In this document: piece by piece, positions 22,513 to 33,986 of the stretch | Numbering within the stretch: the first letter of the stretch is position 1 | How the letters are laid out: each line of letters starts with the position of its first letter | Assembly (NCBI GenBank): GCA_951812925.1 | Contig: OX638371.1 | Coordinates: 37,050,101 to 37,114,100, forward strand | Direction of reading: 5' to 3' | Length of the DNA stretch: 64,000 nucleotides | Source of the DNA: Calliopum simillimum | Taxonomy: Eukaryota > Arthropoda > Insecta > Diptera > Lauxaniidae | Position numbers and translations under genes: made by a program | The notes under the pieces: model-generated | Told to the model about the DNA's origin: nothing | Seen by the model: only the letters and a program-made list of their open reading frames with translations | Databases searched by the model: none

Positions 22513-24613
22513 TTAAATTATAAAGTAATAGCATAAAGTTAAATGCCAATAATTTACATTAATGTTCTCTGAAATGAAATTTTTCAATTTTAGTTCGCTA
22601 AAAAAATTTTTTTGGCATAAACAACTTTTTTAATTAGAAAAAAATGTTCAAACCATAATGAAATCTGTGTTCGTAATAAATATAAGCCAGACGACAAAAA
22701 TAAATCTAAAAATATTTAATTCATTCAAATAATAACATAAATTTTCAATTTTATAGCACAGAGTATAACAACAAAAGCATTAGCAACAACAACGATGATC
22801 ATCAAGTGGCTAATCTATGAATTCTAACAGCGCAGCTGCAGAATAAAAAATAAAAAAAAAAAAAAATAAAAAAAAAATAATTCAGGCATGGGGAAATGTC
22901 TCACGCTGTCTTACGCTGAAAACACCATGGATGGTTCAAAATAGTTTCAACTCTCAAGATCAGGATACTTATCTGATTTCTTTATAAATAAATTTTATGT
23001 AATTTTTTTTAAATGAGTATTGAAGCTTTTTCCTTGTGAGGGTATTACGTCCACTTCCGTTACCACATATTTATATTTTACTATGTTATCTTAAAAACCC
23101 TTTGTAAAATCCTTTCAACAACTGTTTATTACAGTTGCATTCCCTTGTTAATTTTTCGTGTTAAGATAGTTTCTGGCCCTTATCTTGCCATATCATGTTT
23201 TACAGGAGCACTACAAATAGGAGTTGGTGCACATTTTATCAGTTTCAGGTTAAGGTGGATCTCACTGCTCAGGCTTCTCCTCAATATTTTTCAATATATA
23301 TCTTATTAAATCAGAAGTACTCAACCTTTATCACTACCAAGGAAGTAGTCTTCAAAAAACCGTATTTGAACTTAGATATCTACAAACTTGTGTTTTGTAC
23401 ATGACAACATTAAAATGCTATAACTTTATTAGTATTTTGGAGTTTTTCGATAACTGAGGAGTACTTTTGTTCAAAATAATATTGCTATTAAACATAACAT
23501 TTCAAGTTTTTATTTTTACTTATTATGTTGTGCCCTAATTTCGAAGTTTACATGTTTGCCTACGACTTTATGCAAAAAAAATATTAGGATTCTGTATACG
23601 GCCATTCCAAGCCTAGTGTAACAAGAATTGACCTTACAAAAATACTATTTTTTTTTTTAAAATAGAGACAGGTTTTATTTTTGAGCAATAACTTGTTTTC
23701 CGGATATGAAAATTAGAAAATATGAAATAAAAACCCCATGACTGTGCATTAATATCGATATTTGACAGTTTCACTTGTTTTGGGTTAGAAAAAATAAGTG
23801 TCCTATACCCGGAGCATGACATTTTTTTCAGAAATACCTAAAAAGAATGTCTTAAACATTTATATTTGCACAAACCCATATCATAAAGAAAACATAAAAC
23901 ACTAAATGCTAACGCATGACACTTTCCTTTTTTAATTGGTTAAATCAAAAATATACGAAAACACTTTGAATTACGAGACGAGGTATGACACTATAATAAG
24001 CAATAGATCTTGGTCATATTAAAACGACTTTTTTTTGTTAAAGGAAGTTATATCTTCTTTACACAAAAATTATATTAAAAGATCTAAAATGTAGGCCATG
24101 TAATCTTAGTACTAAGAAAGTAGATAAAATAGTAATTTTTACCAAACAGCAGAAATCTTATTATATGTTGATAGCCTTGTTCACTACTGTCCTACTTATG
24201 AACAATTATGCTTTTGACATATTTGGTCTATTTTTCCCTTTTTTGCACCCCTACAAAATCCACAAAAAAAAAATTTTATCGGTTTTGGCATGAAACGAAA
24301 CCATGTACCAAATTTTAGTGAAATTGGAGTGGTTGAGGTTAGTTCTTGTTATACTAGGCATCGTGTAAAATTCCTGACCAAGCAGCAGTCAAAAGTAGGA
24401 AAAGACATCAATTTCACCATCCATAACGAAACATTAAAATTTTCTTACAAAATTTTTATTAAGCTTATTATCGCGTATTTTTGCTTCAAAATTCATTTGA
24501 GCCTCGCCTTTCCTTTCGCTCTTTGTATAAATGACTCGGAGCATTCCACTAGCGAAGCGGTTTTTCTTACTGAAAGTTTGGATTTTTTTCCAGAATAGTT
24601 ATCACTTTAAAGT
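22513..24613. other. Gene-free AT-rich DNA
   Basis: Homopolymer runs (for example 22850-22880) and short frames. At 24290-24340 the phrase GAAATTGGAGTGGTTGAGGTTAG looks like decayed interspersed-repeat DNA. Nothing more specific. Confidence 0.45.
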
Positions 24614-24792
24614 ATGATAAATTTATATTGAACTAATTAAACAGTAATTTTTGCAATTTTTCAACAACAGATGCAAGCAAGTGTTAACATGGAAATTGAT
24701 TACATATGTTTCGGCTACTTCCACATACATATTTGTATATTTTCATATGCAAACATGCATATAGCCTCATCAGATCAGTTTTAGTTAAATGT

Positions 24793-24874
24793 TGTCAGAA
24801 ACCGTACTCGAACCAGTGACTCCGGTTTTCTAATGAAAGAAAACGCGGTGCTTTAGCGAATAAGCTATCGGACA
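24793..24874 (-). other. tRNA-like module (left palindrome arm)
   Basis: On the minus strand: acceptor-like TGTCCGA pairing 6 of 7 with TCTGACA, D-arm GCTTATTCGCTAAAGC with a perfect 4-bp stem, a stem GTTTTC/GAAAAC in the anticodon position, and a T-loop TTCGAGT preceded by GG, close to the Pol III B box. The stem spacing is not canonical and the variable region is long, so this is tRNA-derived or tRNA-mimicking, not a working tRNA gene. Confidence 0.5.
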
Positions 24875-25110
24875 CGGATAAACTCTCTGAACAGGATCGA
24901 CATTGTGCATAAATCATAAGGCTCACTAGCGCCGTCAGTTGTGAAAAATTGCCGAATTATTAGTTGGTAACACACTCTGGTTTTGAGACATGCTTTATTG
25001 TAGCTAGCATTGCATGTCTAACTAACAATCTGGCAATTTTTCACAACAGATAGCGCTATTGAGCCTTATGATTTATGCATAATGCCGATCCTGTTCAGAG
25101 AGTTTATCCG

Positions 25111-25191
25111 TGTCCGATAGCTTATTCGCTAAAGCACCGCGTTTCTTTCATTAGAAAACTAGAGTCACTGGTTCGAGTACGGTTTCTGACA
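25111..25191 (+). other. tRNA-like module (right palindrome arm)
   Basis: Same parts as the left-arm copy: TGTCCGA, GCTTATTCGCTAAAGC, GGTTCGAGTAC, TCTGACA. The stem in the anticodon position is more decayed here. Confidence 0.5.
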
Positions 25192-25868
25192 ACATTTAAT
25201 TAAAACTGATCTGATGAGGCTATATGCATGTTTGCATATGAAAATATACAAATATGTATGTGGAAGTAGCCGAAACATATGTAATCAATTTCCATGTTAA
25301 CACTTGCTTGCATCTGTTGTTGAAAAATTGCAAAAATGACTGTTTAATTAGTTCAATATAAATTTATCATTCTTCAATTAAGAAAAAGCGCGTTGGTACT
25401 TTCATTAGTGCTATACAAGCAACAGTCAATAAACTAACTTCGTATCTATTTTTTTTTTTGCCTTAACCGCCAGCCAACTTAAGTATTCTTTGCAATTATT
25501 TTAAAAGTACAATATATGGTGTATATGGCTCATAGAGTTTAAAAGGATTTTACAAAGTTCTGGACCTTTAAAATTGATATTCCGATAATTTAGAATATTT
25601 GGAAACAAGTTATTGGATAATATGTATCGGATAATTTTATCGATCGCAGACCTTATGACCCTGCGTTGTGAATTAACCTTTTACTTTTTTTTTACACGGT
25701 AGATTGGTTCCAGAAAAAACCGTGTAAAAAAAGAAATTGATCGTATACAAAAATAGGTGATCGGTTCCTTATCTTTAAAACCTATTAAAATAAGTGAAAA
25801 ATGAAAAAACTAAATGAATATAGAATATTTTTTTGGCCTACCTTTAATCTTGAGCATTAAAATTTAAT

Positions 25869-25990
25869 TTAGGGCCAATTCCACAATGTTCAGTTAAGTT
25901 TTAACTGGCACTTTGACACAAAATTTCATACAAAATTTTTATTTATCTGAAAGTTAAATTTTAACTGAACATTGTGAAATTGGCCCTTAA
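25869..25990. mobile_element. 122-bp palindromic MITE (TTAGGGCCAATT ends)
   Basis: CCACAATGTTCAGTTAA on the left and its inverse on the right, with outer TTAGGGCCAATT and AATTGGCCCTTAA. This is a short foldback unit. Confidence 0.75.
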
Positions 25991-26113
25991 TGTAATATTA
26001 GAAAAGGAAATTTGTCTATAAAAATGTCTTTACCAAGCACGTTCACAAAATAATAACACTTTTCAAATTTGCTTGTATGTACAATAAAGGAATTCCCCTA
26101 AATTTGTGATATC

Positions 26114-26542
26114 TGCCGTAAAATTATAATAAAAAGACGCAACTCGTTTTTCATAGTTTTGAGAAAATTGAAATTTTGTTTTTATTCAGATATGAACACT
26201 GCCGTAAAAAAATATAAGGCCGTAACTTAAGTTTCAAACTTAACTTAAGTTCAAACTTTATTACCCCATCGGATTAAGAAATTTTTCATCCAATCCAATC
26301 ACCAATTTTTTACGTTTTTCACTTCTTTTGCAAATTGCAAATGAAGAAATGTAAATATTACACCCTGTTTTCATATTTTTCATAATTAAAATCATAAAAG
26401 GCAGTAACTCCATACAAAAAAGATGAAAAATGAAATAGATTTTTTAAGAAAGAGAAGTTACTGCCTTTTCTGAATAAAAATAAAATTTCGATTTTCTCAA
26501 AACTATGAAAAACGAGTTGCGTCTTTTTATAATTTTACGGCA
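26114..26542. mobile_element. 429-bp TIR element (TGCCGTAAAATTATAA ends)
   Basis: About 80-bp inverted ends sharing GACGCAACTCGTTTTTCATA and TTTTGAGAAAAT. An inner pair GGCAGTAACT/AGTTACTGCC forms a second stem. Confidence 0.8.
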
Positions 26543-26690
26543 AAACACATTTCGCAAAAATTAAACCTGACAAATAAAATTGTAATCCCAAAAAATTTTG
26601 AAACGTGCTAAATGGAATAAAATCATGTAAAAATATTTTTAAAAAAATTATTTTAAAACCGTGTTAAATCAAAACCGTGTAAAAAAAGAC

Positions 26691-28057
26691 CTTGTAAAAA
26701 CAGAATTAGGTGTATATTGAAATTGCGAACAACTCTCAAACTATAATGTTACTGTGATTAACTTTATTATGTTACCTGAAAAATCCTTCATGATATGATA
26801 AAAATCAAACAAAATTCGATGCAAAACAAAAGTGAATTTCAGTGTTGTGTTGCACGTTGCCCATCTCAGTTACATATCAAGTATTGTAGCTACTTACATA
26901 TTCATTATACTTACTGCCCGAACAAAGCAAAAAAGAAAGACATAAACGAAACAAAATCAACGACTGCTGTGCAACATCACATCACACAAAACTTGAAAAG
27001 GAAAAAACTGCACACATTGGTGTACCGCACATTTATGACTTTTTTTTTGTTGTTAACTTTTTTTTTGTTCTAACTTTATTCTATTGTAGTTAAAGTGGAT
27101 TTGCACACTTAAAAAAAATAAAAAATGAAGTAAGTGTGATATTGAATATGAGACCAGACCAGACCCCTCCACAGGGGGTTAAAAAACTATGATCATATTC
27201 GTAAGAAATCCATGAAAAAAGTTTTCTTAAAATCATTTTTAAGCGCATTAGTCCAATGAAATTATTTTCCTCAGTGTATCAATTGTATGTCTCTTGTATC
27301 TAAAGCTGACCATTAAATATAACCATTTTAGTTGATAAAATGTGAGAAACTACTGATACTGACTACATATCAAAAGAGATTTACTTAAAAAACTTAGATA
27401 AATACATACATGTACATCGCACTGACATCTATGGCTTTGATATACGCAATAAACTATAATCTAATAAAAAAATAAAAATATAATGTATGACATAAAGTTT
27501 TGCCCATAAGAAAGTATCATAAAACTTTATAAAAAGACATTTTCCGCATGGTAAACAAATTAAGACGAAGCTTTTATGGAGCTCTAAAACTTGAAATATG
27601 TCATATTATTTATGTGTATAAAAAATTCTTATGAAGACTTTTTCACAAATTTTTTCTTAAGAAATGTCAAAGGAAAAATTTTTAGCAAGACATTAAACTA
27701 AAAATACAGGAATAGAAAAATACTAAAAAATATTTAAAACATTAAAGGCCAACACAGATAAAAAGCATAAATGCATTAAGAATTGTCAAATTAAAGTCAA
27801 ATACTTAACTGCTAATGAGAGCGCACTGTGGGCTAGAATATTTTCAAATCGTCAAAATCCAAAAATTATAGTTTTAAACTTTTTTTTTTATGTCGGCTAT
27901 TTGAAAAACCATAAATTGTTACACCCTGTGTCAAAAAATTGGTATCGTCACATTCATACCTTTGAGCGTACACTGTTCACGTGAAGTGAAATGTATAGTA
28001 TTCCAAACCGCACGGTAAAATTCAAAACGACGTACAAACAACAAAAACTGTTTCCAA
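26691..28057. other. Gene-free DNA; possibly 3' flank of the candidate host gene
   Basis: AT-rich with several AATAAA/TTTATT sites on both strands. If the candidate exons at 28.06-29.0 kb are real, the 3' UTR would lie here on the minus strand. Confidence 0.4.
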
Positions 28058-29001
28058 CTAATGCATTTTTACATTGAAATGAGACCAGCTGTGTGTGTGG
28101 GTGACGTTGTTGGCGGTGTTTGGCATGCTGGCAAGTCCGACTAGCTCGCCGTCACGGGCGTGGCTCTTGCCAATTCGACCACCACACTGACTCAAAACAT
28201 AATAGAAATCATGCCAAATTAAGGAAAAGAAAACATATATATAGATAAGGAAAGAAGAAGAGAAGAAGTTAAAAGAATAGAGTATGTCACTGTCCAACTA
28301 AATTAAACATACCATGCCTACAAATATAAAAATCCACTTTTATATGCACTCATACAATCCTTTTCACCCCAAACCACAATCATGCCCTTAACTCACACCT
28401 AACTTAAACACTCATACCTTATCACAACCCTTAGCTTGCAACTATTGTAATTCATACATTTCCACGCTATTCTCAGCCATACCTGATTTTCACTTGTAGT
28501 CATGCCCACCCACTACACTCATACCCTAATAGTCCAGTCATGTCCAGTCATAGGGGCTAACCCTCCCGCCTACAGTCCAACTCAATGCTGCAGCCAATGA
28601 ACACATCTATGCCCCCAAGGATTGAGATGTATTCCCCTGGTCCGAAAGCCTATGTCCGTCTAAAAATGCATGTTTGTCTGTATTTTGTCCTCGTCTGTCC
28701 GCCTAACCATTATGGGAAACAAGAATACCTACGCCAACTCAAAAATATTTAAAGTTCCACATTAAAATTGTTTAAAAACGATTCAGGACTTCAGTTCATT
28801 ACAATTTATTAACATAGTAGAGAATTTTAAATTTTTTACTATAGAAATTATATCTAAGTATGAAAAATCCAGTATTATAGTAATCTAGTGAACAAAGAAA
28901 ACAACAGCAATTAACCCCTTTACTAAATATATCATATTTCACTCACCTCATCATTGAAATCTCCAAAAATGTTGGCGCCAGCATATGGTGATTGATGTAA
29001 G
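28058..29001 (-). CDS. Candidate last two exons of a host gene (unidentified)
   Basis: Minus strand, joined complement 29001-28947 and 28186-28058. The first exon follows AAAG, encodes LHQSPYAGANIFGDFNDE after one leading base, and ends in a strong donor GAG|GTGAGT. The second follows TCAG and encodes a 42-residue tail beginning CGGRIGKSHARDGELVG and ending SWSHFNVKMH, then TAG. Donor and acceptor are both phase 0, so the frame is kept. Both segments are clearly richer in G+C than their surroundings. I do not recognise the protein and claim no function. The weak point is the acceptor of the upstream exon. The intervening 28187-28946 is a pyrimidine-rich intron-like stretch without other features. 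Confidence 0.35.
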
Positions 29002-29488
29002 CTTTATGGTTTTAAAGAAAAGGTTATTTGGTGCTGTTTTGCATTAAATATTTAAGTACAAAAGAAATTTTAAATTAACTAAAAACTAAATGAATTCAAA
29101 AAAAAACTTCTTAATTATAACTAATCTTCATTTTTTTTATAGTTTTTGTTTTGACTAACTAAATTTACTGCGTTTTTATAATTTAGCACATCCCTTCTTT
29201 GCTTTTTTTTTTGTGGTAAGCTACTTTTTTATGGTTACAGCTACTGACGTTTTTTATATGCAACGGTGCTTAAATGCAGGTCACCTTGATTGCTGATATG
29301 TATTTCAGGTTGAAATTTGGCGCTCAAATATGTATATAACTCGGTATATAAATAAAGCATGTATATATAGCTATAACTGCATATAAACCGATTTGCCGAC
29401 ACTTTTTTGTAATGGCGGTATACCAGAATGCAATGTGTCCAGCGGGTTTCTAATTTCTTGACTGACAAAATAGCCCGAGACCACTTAC

Positions 29489-29644
29489 CTCGAAAGCGGT
29501 AGCGATCTAATAAAAAAAGAATGATTTTTTTACTTAAAATCTTTTAGCTAAAGTGCCTTTGTTAATTACCTCGGGTACCGTCAGCGAACTGCGTGGTCTT
29601 GAACCTTCTGGTGGACTTAAGCCACAAATGATGACACTGGTCAC
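29489..29644 (-). other. Two further exon-like segments with donors
   Basis: Minus strand. 29644-29570 sits between an ATATAG acceptor and GAG|GTAATT, and is open in one frame (PPEGSRPRSSLTVPE) and in another (KSTRRFKTTQFADGTR). 29506-29489 is an 18-nt segment between TTATTAG and GAG|GTAAGT. Joining both to the exon at 29001 in the LHQSPY frame is not possible without a stop in the first segment, so they may be 5' UTR, alternative exons or chance. Confidence 0.3.
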
Positions 29645-30097
29645 CTATATTTCCAACACTTTTTCAGGTGTTTTCTTCAATTTTCAAAAGCTTTTTTAAT
29701 CAAATTTTATTATTTTGTCTTTTTTTTATGTCCAGACTTCACTTATTAAACTTTTTTTTTATATATATATTTATATGCACGAGTGTATAACTACAGCGCG
29801 GTCTTACATATCTCATCAATTTTAACTACTAAGCTTGTCTTATTGCTAAATCTCTTTTCAGACCTAAAGTGCATTTATAATATTAGTCTTCGAAAAAAAA
29901 ACTCTCTCTAGCAACTTTTCGCGCAGTCTATTGATTGACATGGCGTAGTTCAATAGGGGTACAAAAAGTCACGTTACAACATATAATCTCATAAATACTT
30001 TAAAGTTCTATATAAACCAATAGCTACTTTTGTTACTCTATATCGTTTTTTTAGGTCCTTGATTGTGTTTGTATTTAAAATATAATCTAAGTAGTAA
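29645..30097. other. AT-rich spacer
   Basis: T-runs and a (TA)n patch at 29760-29775. No gene seen. Confidence 0.5.
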
Positions 30098-30204
30098 CCC
30101 AGTGTGCCAGACGGTTCATATCTTCGCTTTTTTACCCGTTACGGATCCGTTACTGATCCGTAACGGATAAAAAAGCGGGGATTTGAACCGCGTGGCACAC
30201 TGGG
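30098..30204. mobile_element. 107-bp palindromic MITE (CCCAGTGTGCCA ends)
   Basis: Starts CCCAGTGTGCCAGACGGTTC and ends GAACCGCGTGGCACACTGGG. The inner arms meet at CCGTTACGGATC/GATCCGTAACGG. One arm contains GGTTCAAATCC (minus strand), a perfect Pol III B-box string, though no A box is evident. Confidence 0.85.
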
Positions 30205-30385
30205 AAAACAAATTAAATTTTTACTTTTGGGCATCAATTTTTTTTGTCCAAAATTTTGCTAAAATTGAAAATAACTAGGCCCGAAAACTTAAAAATTTAT
30301 CTTTTAATACTTGAGTTTCCATACAAATCTTAAGTTTTTGATATCTTTCTATACCATTCGATACTTTCTGAGTTTTTTTTAATTA
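30205..30385. other. Short spacer
   Basis: AT-rich. It ends in TTA, the target site of the next element. Confidence 0.5.
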
Positions 30386-30609
30386 CACTAGTCTACAAAT
30401 GATTAAAAATTTTTTCCCCAGTGAATGCCATTATTCATTTTATATGTAAAATAGGCTGCTGATTCCGAAAATTGCATTATTTTTTTTTTATTTCGTGTCG
30501 TTTTTCAGATATCGGTCATTTTCGGTTTTCGGACCAAAAAAAAATGATATTTTCATTTAAACGTATTATGTGTCATATTAAAGGTAATTAAATTACCTAC
30601 AAATAATAT

Positions 30610-32578
30610 CAGACTTGGGGGTAATGCACTGAATTTTTTAGTCATTGAGCTTTTCACTAATATTTAATGAATACTTTGATAGTGAAACTTTTTCCACTAC
30701 CACTAAATCTAATTAGAGATAGTGAAAATTTTCTCCATTAAATTTAGTGATAGTGGAAATTTTTTCACTATGAAAAAATTCATTTGATGGTAATGAAAAA
30801 TTTTTCACTATCAAACAATTCATTAAATGATAGTGGAAAGTTTTTCACTATCATTAAAATTTAATGAAAATATCCAATAAAAATTGCACTAAATTTAGTG
30901 ATAATGAAAATTTGTTTCATTGAATTTAATGAAACATTAGTGGAAATTTTCATTAAAGTTTCATTAAATTCAATGAAACAAAATTTTTCTATCACTAAAT
31001 TTAATGAAGCTTCTAGTGAAACTTCTAAAGAAAATTTTCATTAAAGTTTCATTAAATTCAATGAAACAAAATTTTATTATCACTAAATTTAATGAAGCTT
31101 CTAATGAAACTTCTAAAGAAAATTTTCATTAAAGTTTCATTAAATTCAATGAAACAAAATTTTACTATCACTAAATTTAATGAAGCTTTTAATGAAACTT
31201 TTAATAGAATTTTTCATTAAAATCCAAGCTGTTCGTTTACTCCAAGGTTTTGCAAGTTTTTAGCCGAAAAGCTCTCGTTTAAGCATAAAACGTACATGAA
31301 TGAGAGCTTTTCGGGTAAAAACTTGCAAAATCTTCGAATAAACGAACAGACTGATTAAATAAAATTTATTGAAAGAGTTAGAATGAGTGGGAATAGTATC
31401 AGTTTGAAGGAGATTCATTAAAGTCTAATGCAAACACGACTTTTAGTTTTTGAAGTTCTTCAGACCCAAATAATTTCGGCCCATTGTCAATTAAATGCTT
31501 AAAACAGCTTTCGTAAGCTTTTAATGTTCACGCAATCGTCTCGTACAAGATCTGGAAGGAAAAATTTAAAGATATCAAAATATTTTGACCTAGCACGGCA
31601 CATTTTGTCTTAATTGAATTGAAATTTCCAATAAAAAAATCACTGAAGTTATTGAAAGTGAACATTTATTCATTGAATTTAATGAAACATTAATGAAGAC
31701 TAGAATCGCCAAGTGGTCAAAATTCGACCACAGATTTATAGAATTACTTTGGTAATTTTTTGACACTTTTTGTAATTTTTTGATACCTTTAGCACTTTTT
31801 TGGCTAATTGGTACATTTTTGACACTTTTAGTACATTTTTGCTATTTGGTACGAAAAAGAAAAACTCATTTATCATCCCTGATATAATTCAAGCGAAATA
31901 TAAGCAAAATAAAAAATATGAAGACAGTACTATGCTGTTTTGTTGCTAATTTTTCCTGGCTCAAATTCAAAATTTTAACATTAATTTAACTTTGTGCACA
32001 TCTACACAGAAATACCTTTCTAATAGTGTATAATTTAAAGTCACGCTCCATTTCTAACATAGTAGAAAAAGATGGACAAATCTTTGTCTTGCGTATTAAT
32101 ATATAGATTTTCATTAAAGTTTCATTAAATTTAGTGATAGTGAAAATTTGTTTCATTGGATTTAATGAAACATTAATGAAAATTTCCATTAAAGTTTCAT
32201 TAAATTTAATGAAAGTGAAAATGTTTCATTAAATTTATTGCAACATTTATTGAAAATTTTCATTAAAGTTTCATTAAATTCAATGAAACAAATTTTCACT
32301 TTCAATAGATTTAGTGATAATGGAAAATTTGCCATTACCACTAAATCAATTTTTTGATAGTGAATGAATTTTCACTATCACTAAATTTAGTGGAAATATT
32401 ATTTAAAACTTTTAACTAAATTTAGTGATAATGAAAATCTTTTTCATTACCACTTAATGAATTTTTTGATAGTGAAGGATTTTGCACTAACACTAAATAA
32501 ATTCCTTGATAGTGAATATTTTTTCACTAGCACTAAGTTTAGTGAAAAATAAAATCTAATGCAAAACCCCCAAGTCTG
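30610..32578. mobile_element. hAT-like non-autonomous element built from TTTAGTGATAGTG repeats
   Basis: TIRs CAGACTTGGGGG at 30610 and CCCCCAAGTCTG ending 32578, with perfect 8-bp TSD AATAATAT (30602-30609 and 32579-32586). Most of the inside is a degenerate array of ATTTAGTGATAGTGAAAATTT and TTCATTAAA blocks in both orientations, interrupted by single-copy DNA at 31380-32100. There is no transposase frame. Confidence 0.85.
31229..31349. mobile_element. 121-bp palindromic MITE inside the hAT-like element
   Basis: CTGTTCGTTTACTCCAAGG on the left and its near inverse ending CGAACAG on the right. The arms share TTTTGCAAGTTTTTA and CCGAAAAGCTCTC. TSD not decided. Confidence 0.75.
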
Positions 32579-32722
32579 AATAATATTCACATCACCTTAA
32601 GGTTGGTTTTTTAGTTTTGGCGAAATAGATTGATTTCTAAAAAAAACATTTTTTTTTTTCGAAAAAATTAACAAAAAATCAAAATCAACTGCAGATTTGT
32701 ACAAGAAGAAAAAACTTTTTTA

Positions 32723-33986
32723 TTGGGTGTACAACTTAAAAACCAGAATTTTTTAGCGAAATTTGATGCTTTATTGTGGAAAAATGTTACAACATATTTT
32801 ATTATATTGGAAGCTACAACATTTCTCCATCTTTCAGGCAATTTATGAATTCCATCCCAAAAAAATAGCGCCGGCTTGGCGGCCAAAAATGAATCTATCC
32901 AATTTTCGATATCTTGAACTTAAGTGAAGCGTATTCCTGATAGGGCATTCTGCATCGATCGGAACAAATGGTAGTCTGATGGTGCAAGGTCTGGGCTATA
33001 ACGCGGGTGAGGCAAAATTTCCCATCCACTATTTTCCAAATAGTTTTTCAAGGGTCTTGCAACATGCGGCCGAGCGTTGTCATGATGAAAAATTATTGCT
33101 TCGTGTTTGATCGCATTTTCCGGGCGTTTTTCAATGATAGCACGCTTCAAACGTATTAATTGTGTTCGGTACAGGTCACCTGTGATTGTCTGGCCCGATT
33201 TCAACAACTCATAATATAACGGCCCCTTCTGATCCCACCAAATACACAGCATAACCTTGGCGCCATGGATATTTGGCTTCGAGGTTGATTTGGCTGGTTG
33301 GCCGGGTTTCACGTATGACATTTTGTCATAATGGATCCATTTTTCATCCCCAGTCACAATCCGATGCAAAAATGATTTGTTTTTATGGCGCTCAAGCAGT
33401 ATTTCAGACATACAGAAGCGCCGTTCAACGTCTCTCGGCTTCAACTCATAGGGGACCCAATTACCTTGATTCTGAATGTATCCGGCGGCTTTCAAACATT
33501 TCGAAATAGCTTGCTGAGTCACTCCCAACGATTTGGCAAGCTCGTCTTGTGTTTGACACGAATCCTTATCGAGTAGCTTCTCTAATTTTTCGTCTTCATA
33601 CTTTTTTGACTGTCCTGGGCGTTCTTTGTCTTTGATGTCAAAATCGGCACTTTTGAAGCGTTTAAACCATTCAAAACACTGTGTTTTTCCTAAAGCATCG
33701 TCGCCATAAACTTCTACAAGCAAACTATGAATTTCCGCAGCAGTTTTCTTTGCAAAAAAATGACCCAACAGAACCTCCCGCAAATGCTGTCTTTTTCTCG
33801 AATTTTCGAAATAATTCATCGTGAAAAATAATAATGATGCACACAAGATAAAATTGTTTTGTTGACTGATTTTGACAGCTGTCAAATGTACCTTCAAAAT
33901 GACATATATATAAAGTTCGAGCTTTCACGATATTTGTTAGTACGGACATCCACCGTCAAATTCCGGTTTTTAAGTTGTACACCCAA
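32723..33986 (-). mobile_element. Mariner element 2, 1264 bp
   Basis: Same TIR family as mariner 1 (TTGGGTGTACAACTTAAAAA), with TA at 32721-32722 and 33987-33988. It is inserted in the left TIR of CACTAGT copy B. A 17-bp deletion in the 3' UTR is visible by comparison with mariner 1. Confidence 0.97.
32920..33819 (-). CDS. Mariner transposase 2 (DD34D), truncated and divergent in the middle
   Basis: Start ATG at 33819 (MNYFENSRKRQ), 299 aa. Catalytic aspartates are in VTGDEKW (D158), FHHDNARPH (D247) and YSPDLAPSDYH (D282). The first spacing is 88, four residues short of mariner 1, because of a small deletion next to HYDKMSYVKPG. Spacing of the last two is the usual 34. TAA at 32920-32922 follows SGIRFT, as in mariner 1, and the lost tail (AAKPALFFWDGIHKLPERW) continues in the same frame to about 32800. 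The first 40 residues and the last 40 are nearly identical to mariner 1, while the middle differs at roughly a third of positions. The protein is therefore a mosaic relative to its neighbour. Confidence 0.9.
   Translation of the reverse strand: MNYFENSRKRQHLREVLLGHFFAKKTAAEIHSLLVEVYGDDALGKTQCFEWFKRFKSADFDIKDKERPGQSKKYEDEKLEKLLDKDSCQTQDELAKSLGVTQQAISKCLKAAGYIQNQGNWVPYELKPRDVERRFCMSEILLERHKNKSFLHRIVTGDEKWIHYDKMSYVKPGQPAKSTSKPNIHGAKVMLCIWWDQKGPLYYELLKSGQTITGDLYRTQLIRLKRAIIEKRPENAIKHEAIIFHHDNARPHVARPLKNYLENSGWEILPHPRYSPDLAPSDYHLFRSMQNALSGIRFT

Larger units (their letters stand above)
24614..25372. mobile_element. 759-bp near-perfect palindrome carrying tRNA-like modules
   Basis: 24614-24960 and 25020-25372 are inverted copies with only scattered differences, with a 60-bp spacer. 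Both outer ends read ATGATAAATTTATATTGAAC. Each arm holds the same tRNA-like module, pointing outward from the centre. There is no protein frame. It is a foldback-type MITE in structure, of a family I do not recognise. Confidence 0.85.
25684..26690. mobile_element. Possible TIR element with (C)TTTTTTTACACGGT ends
   Basis: TTTTTTTACACGGTAGATTGG near 25685 is mirrored by AACCGTGTAAAAAAAG near 26670, and a second CCGTGT motif occurs inside each end. Two smaller foldback elements lie within it. No TSD was decided and there is no gene. Confidence 0.4.

Noticed and set aside
24793..25191. Two functional tRNA genes
   Set aside because: D-arm and T-loop are convincing, but the acceptor and anticodon arms are imperfect and spacing is off. 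They are called tRNA-like only.
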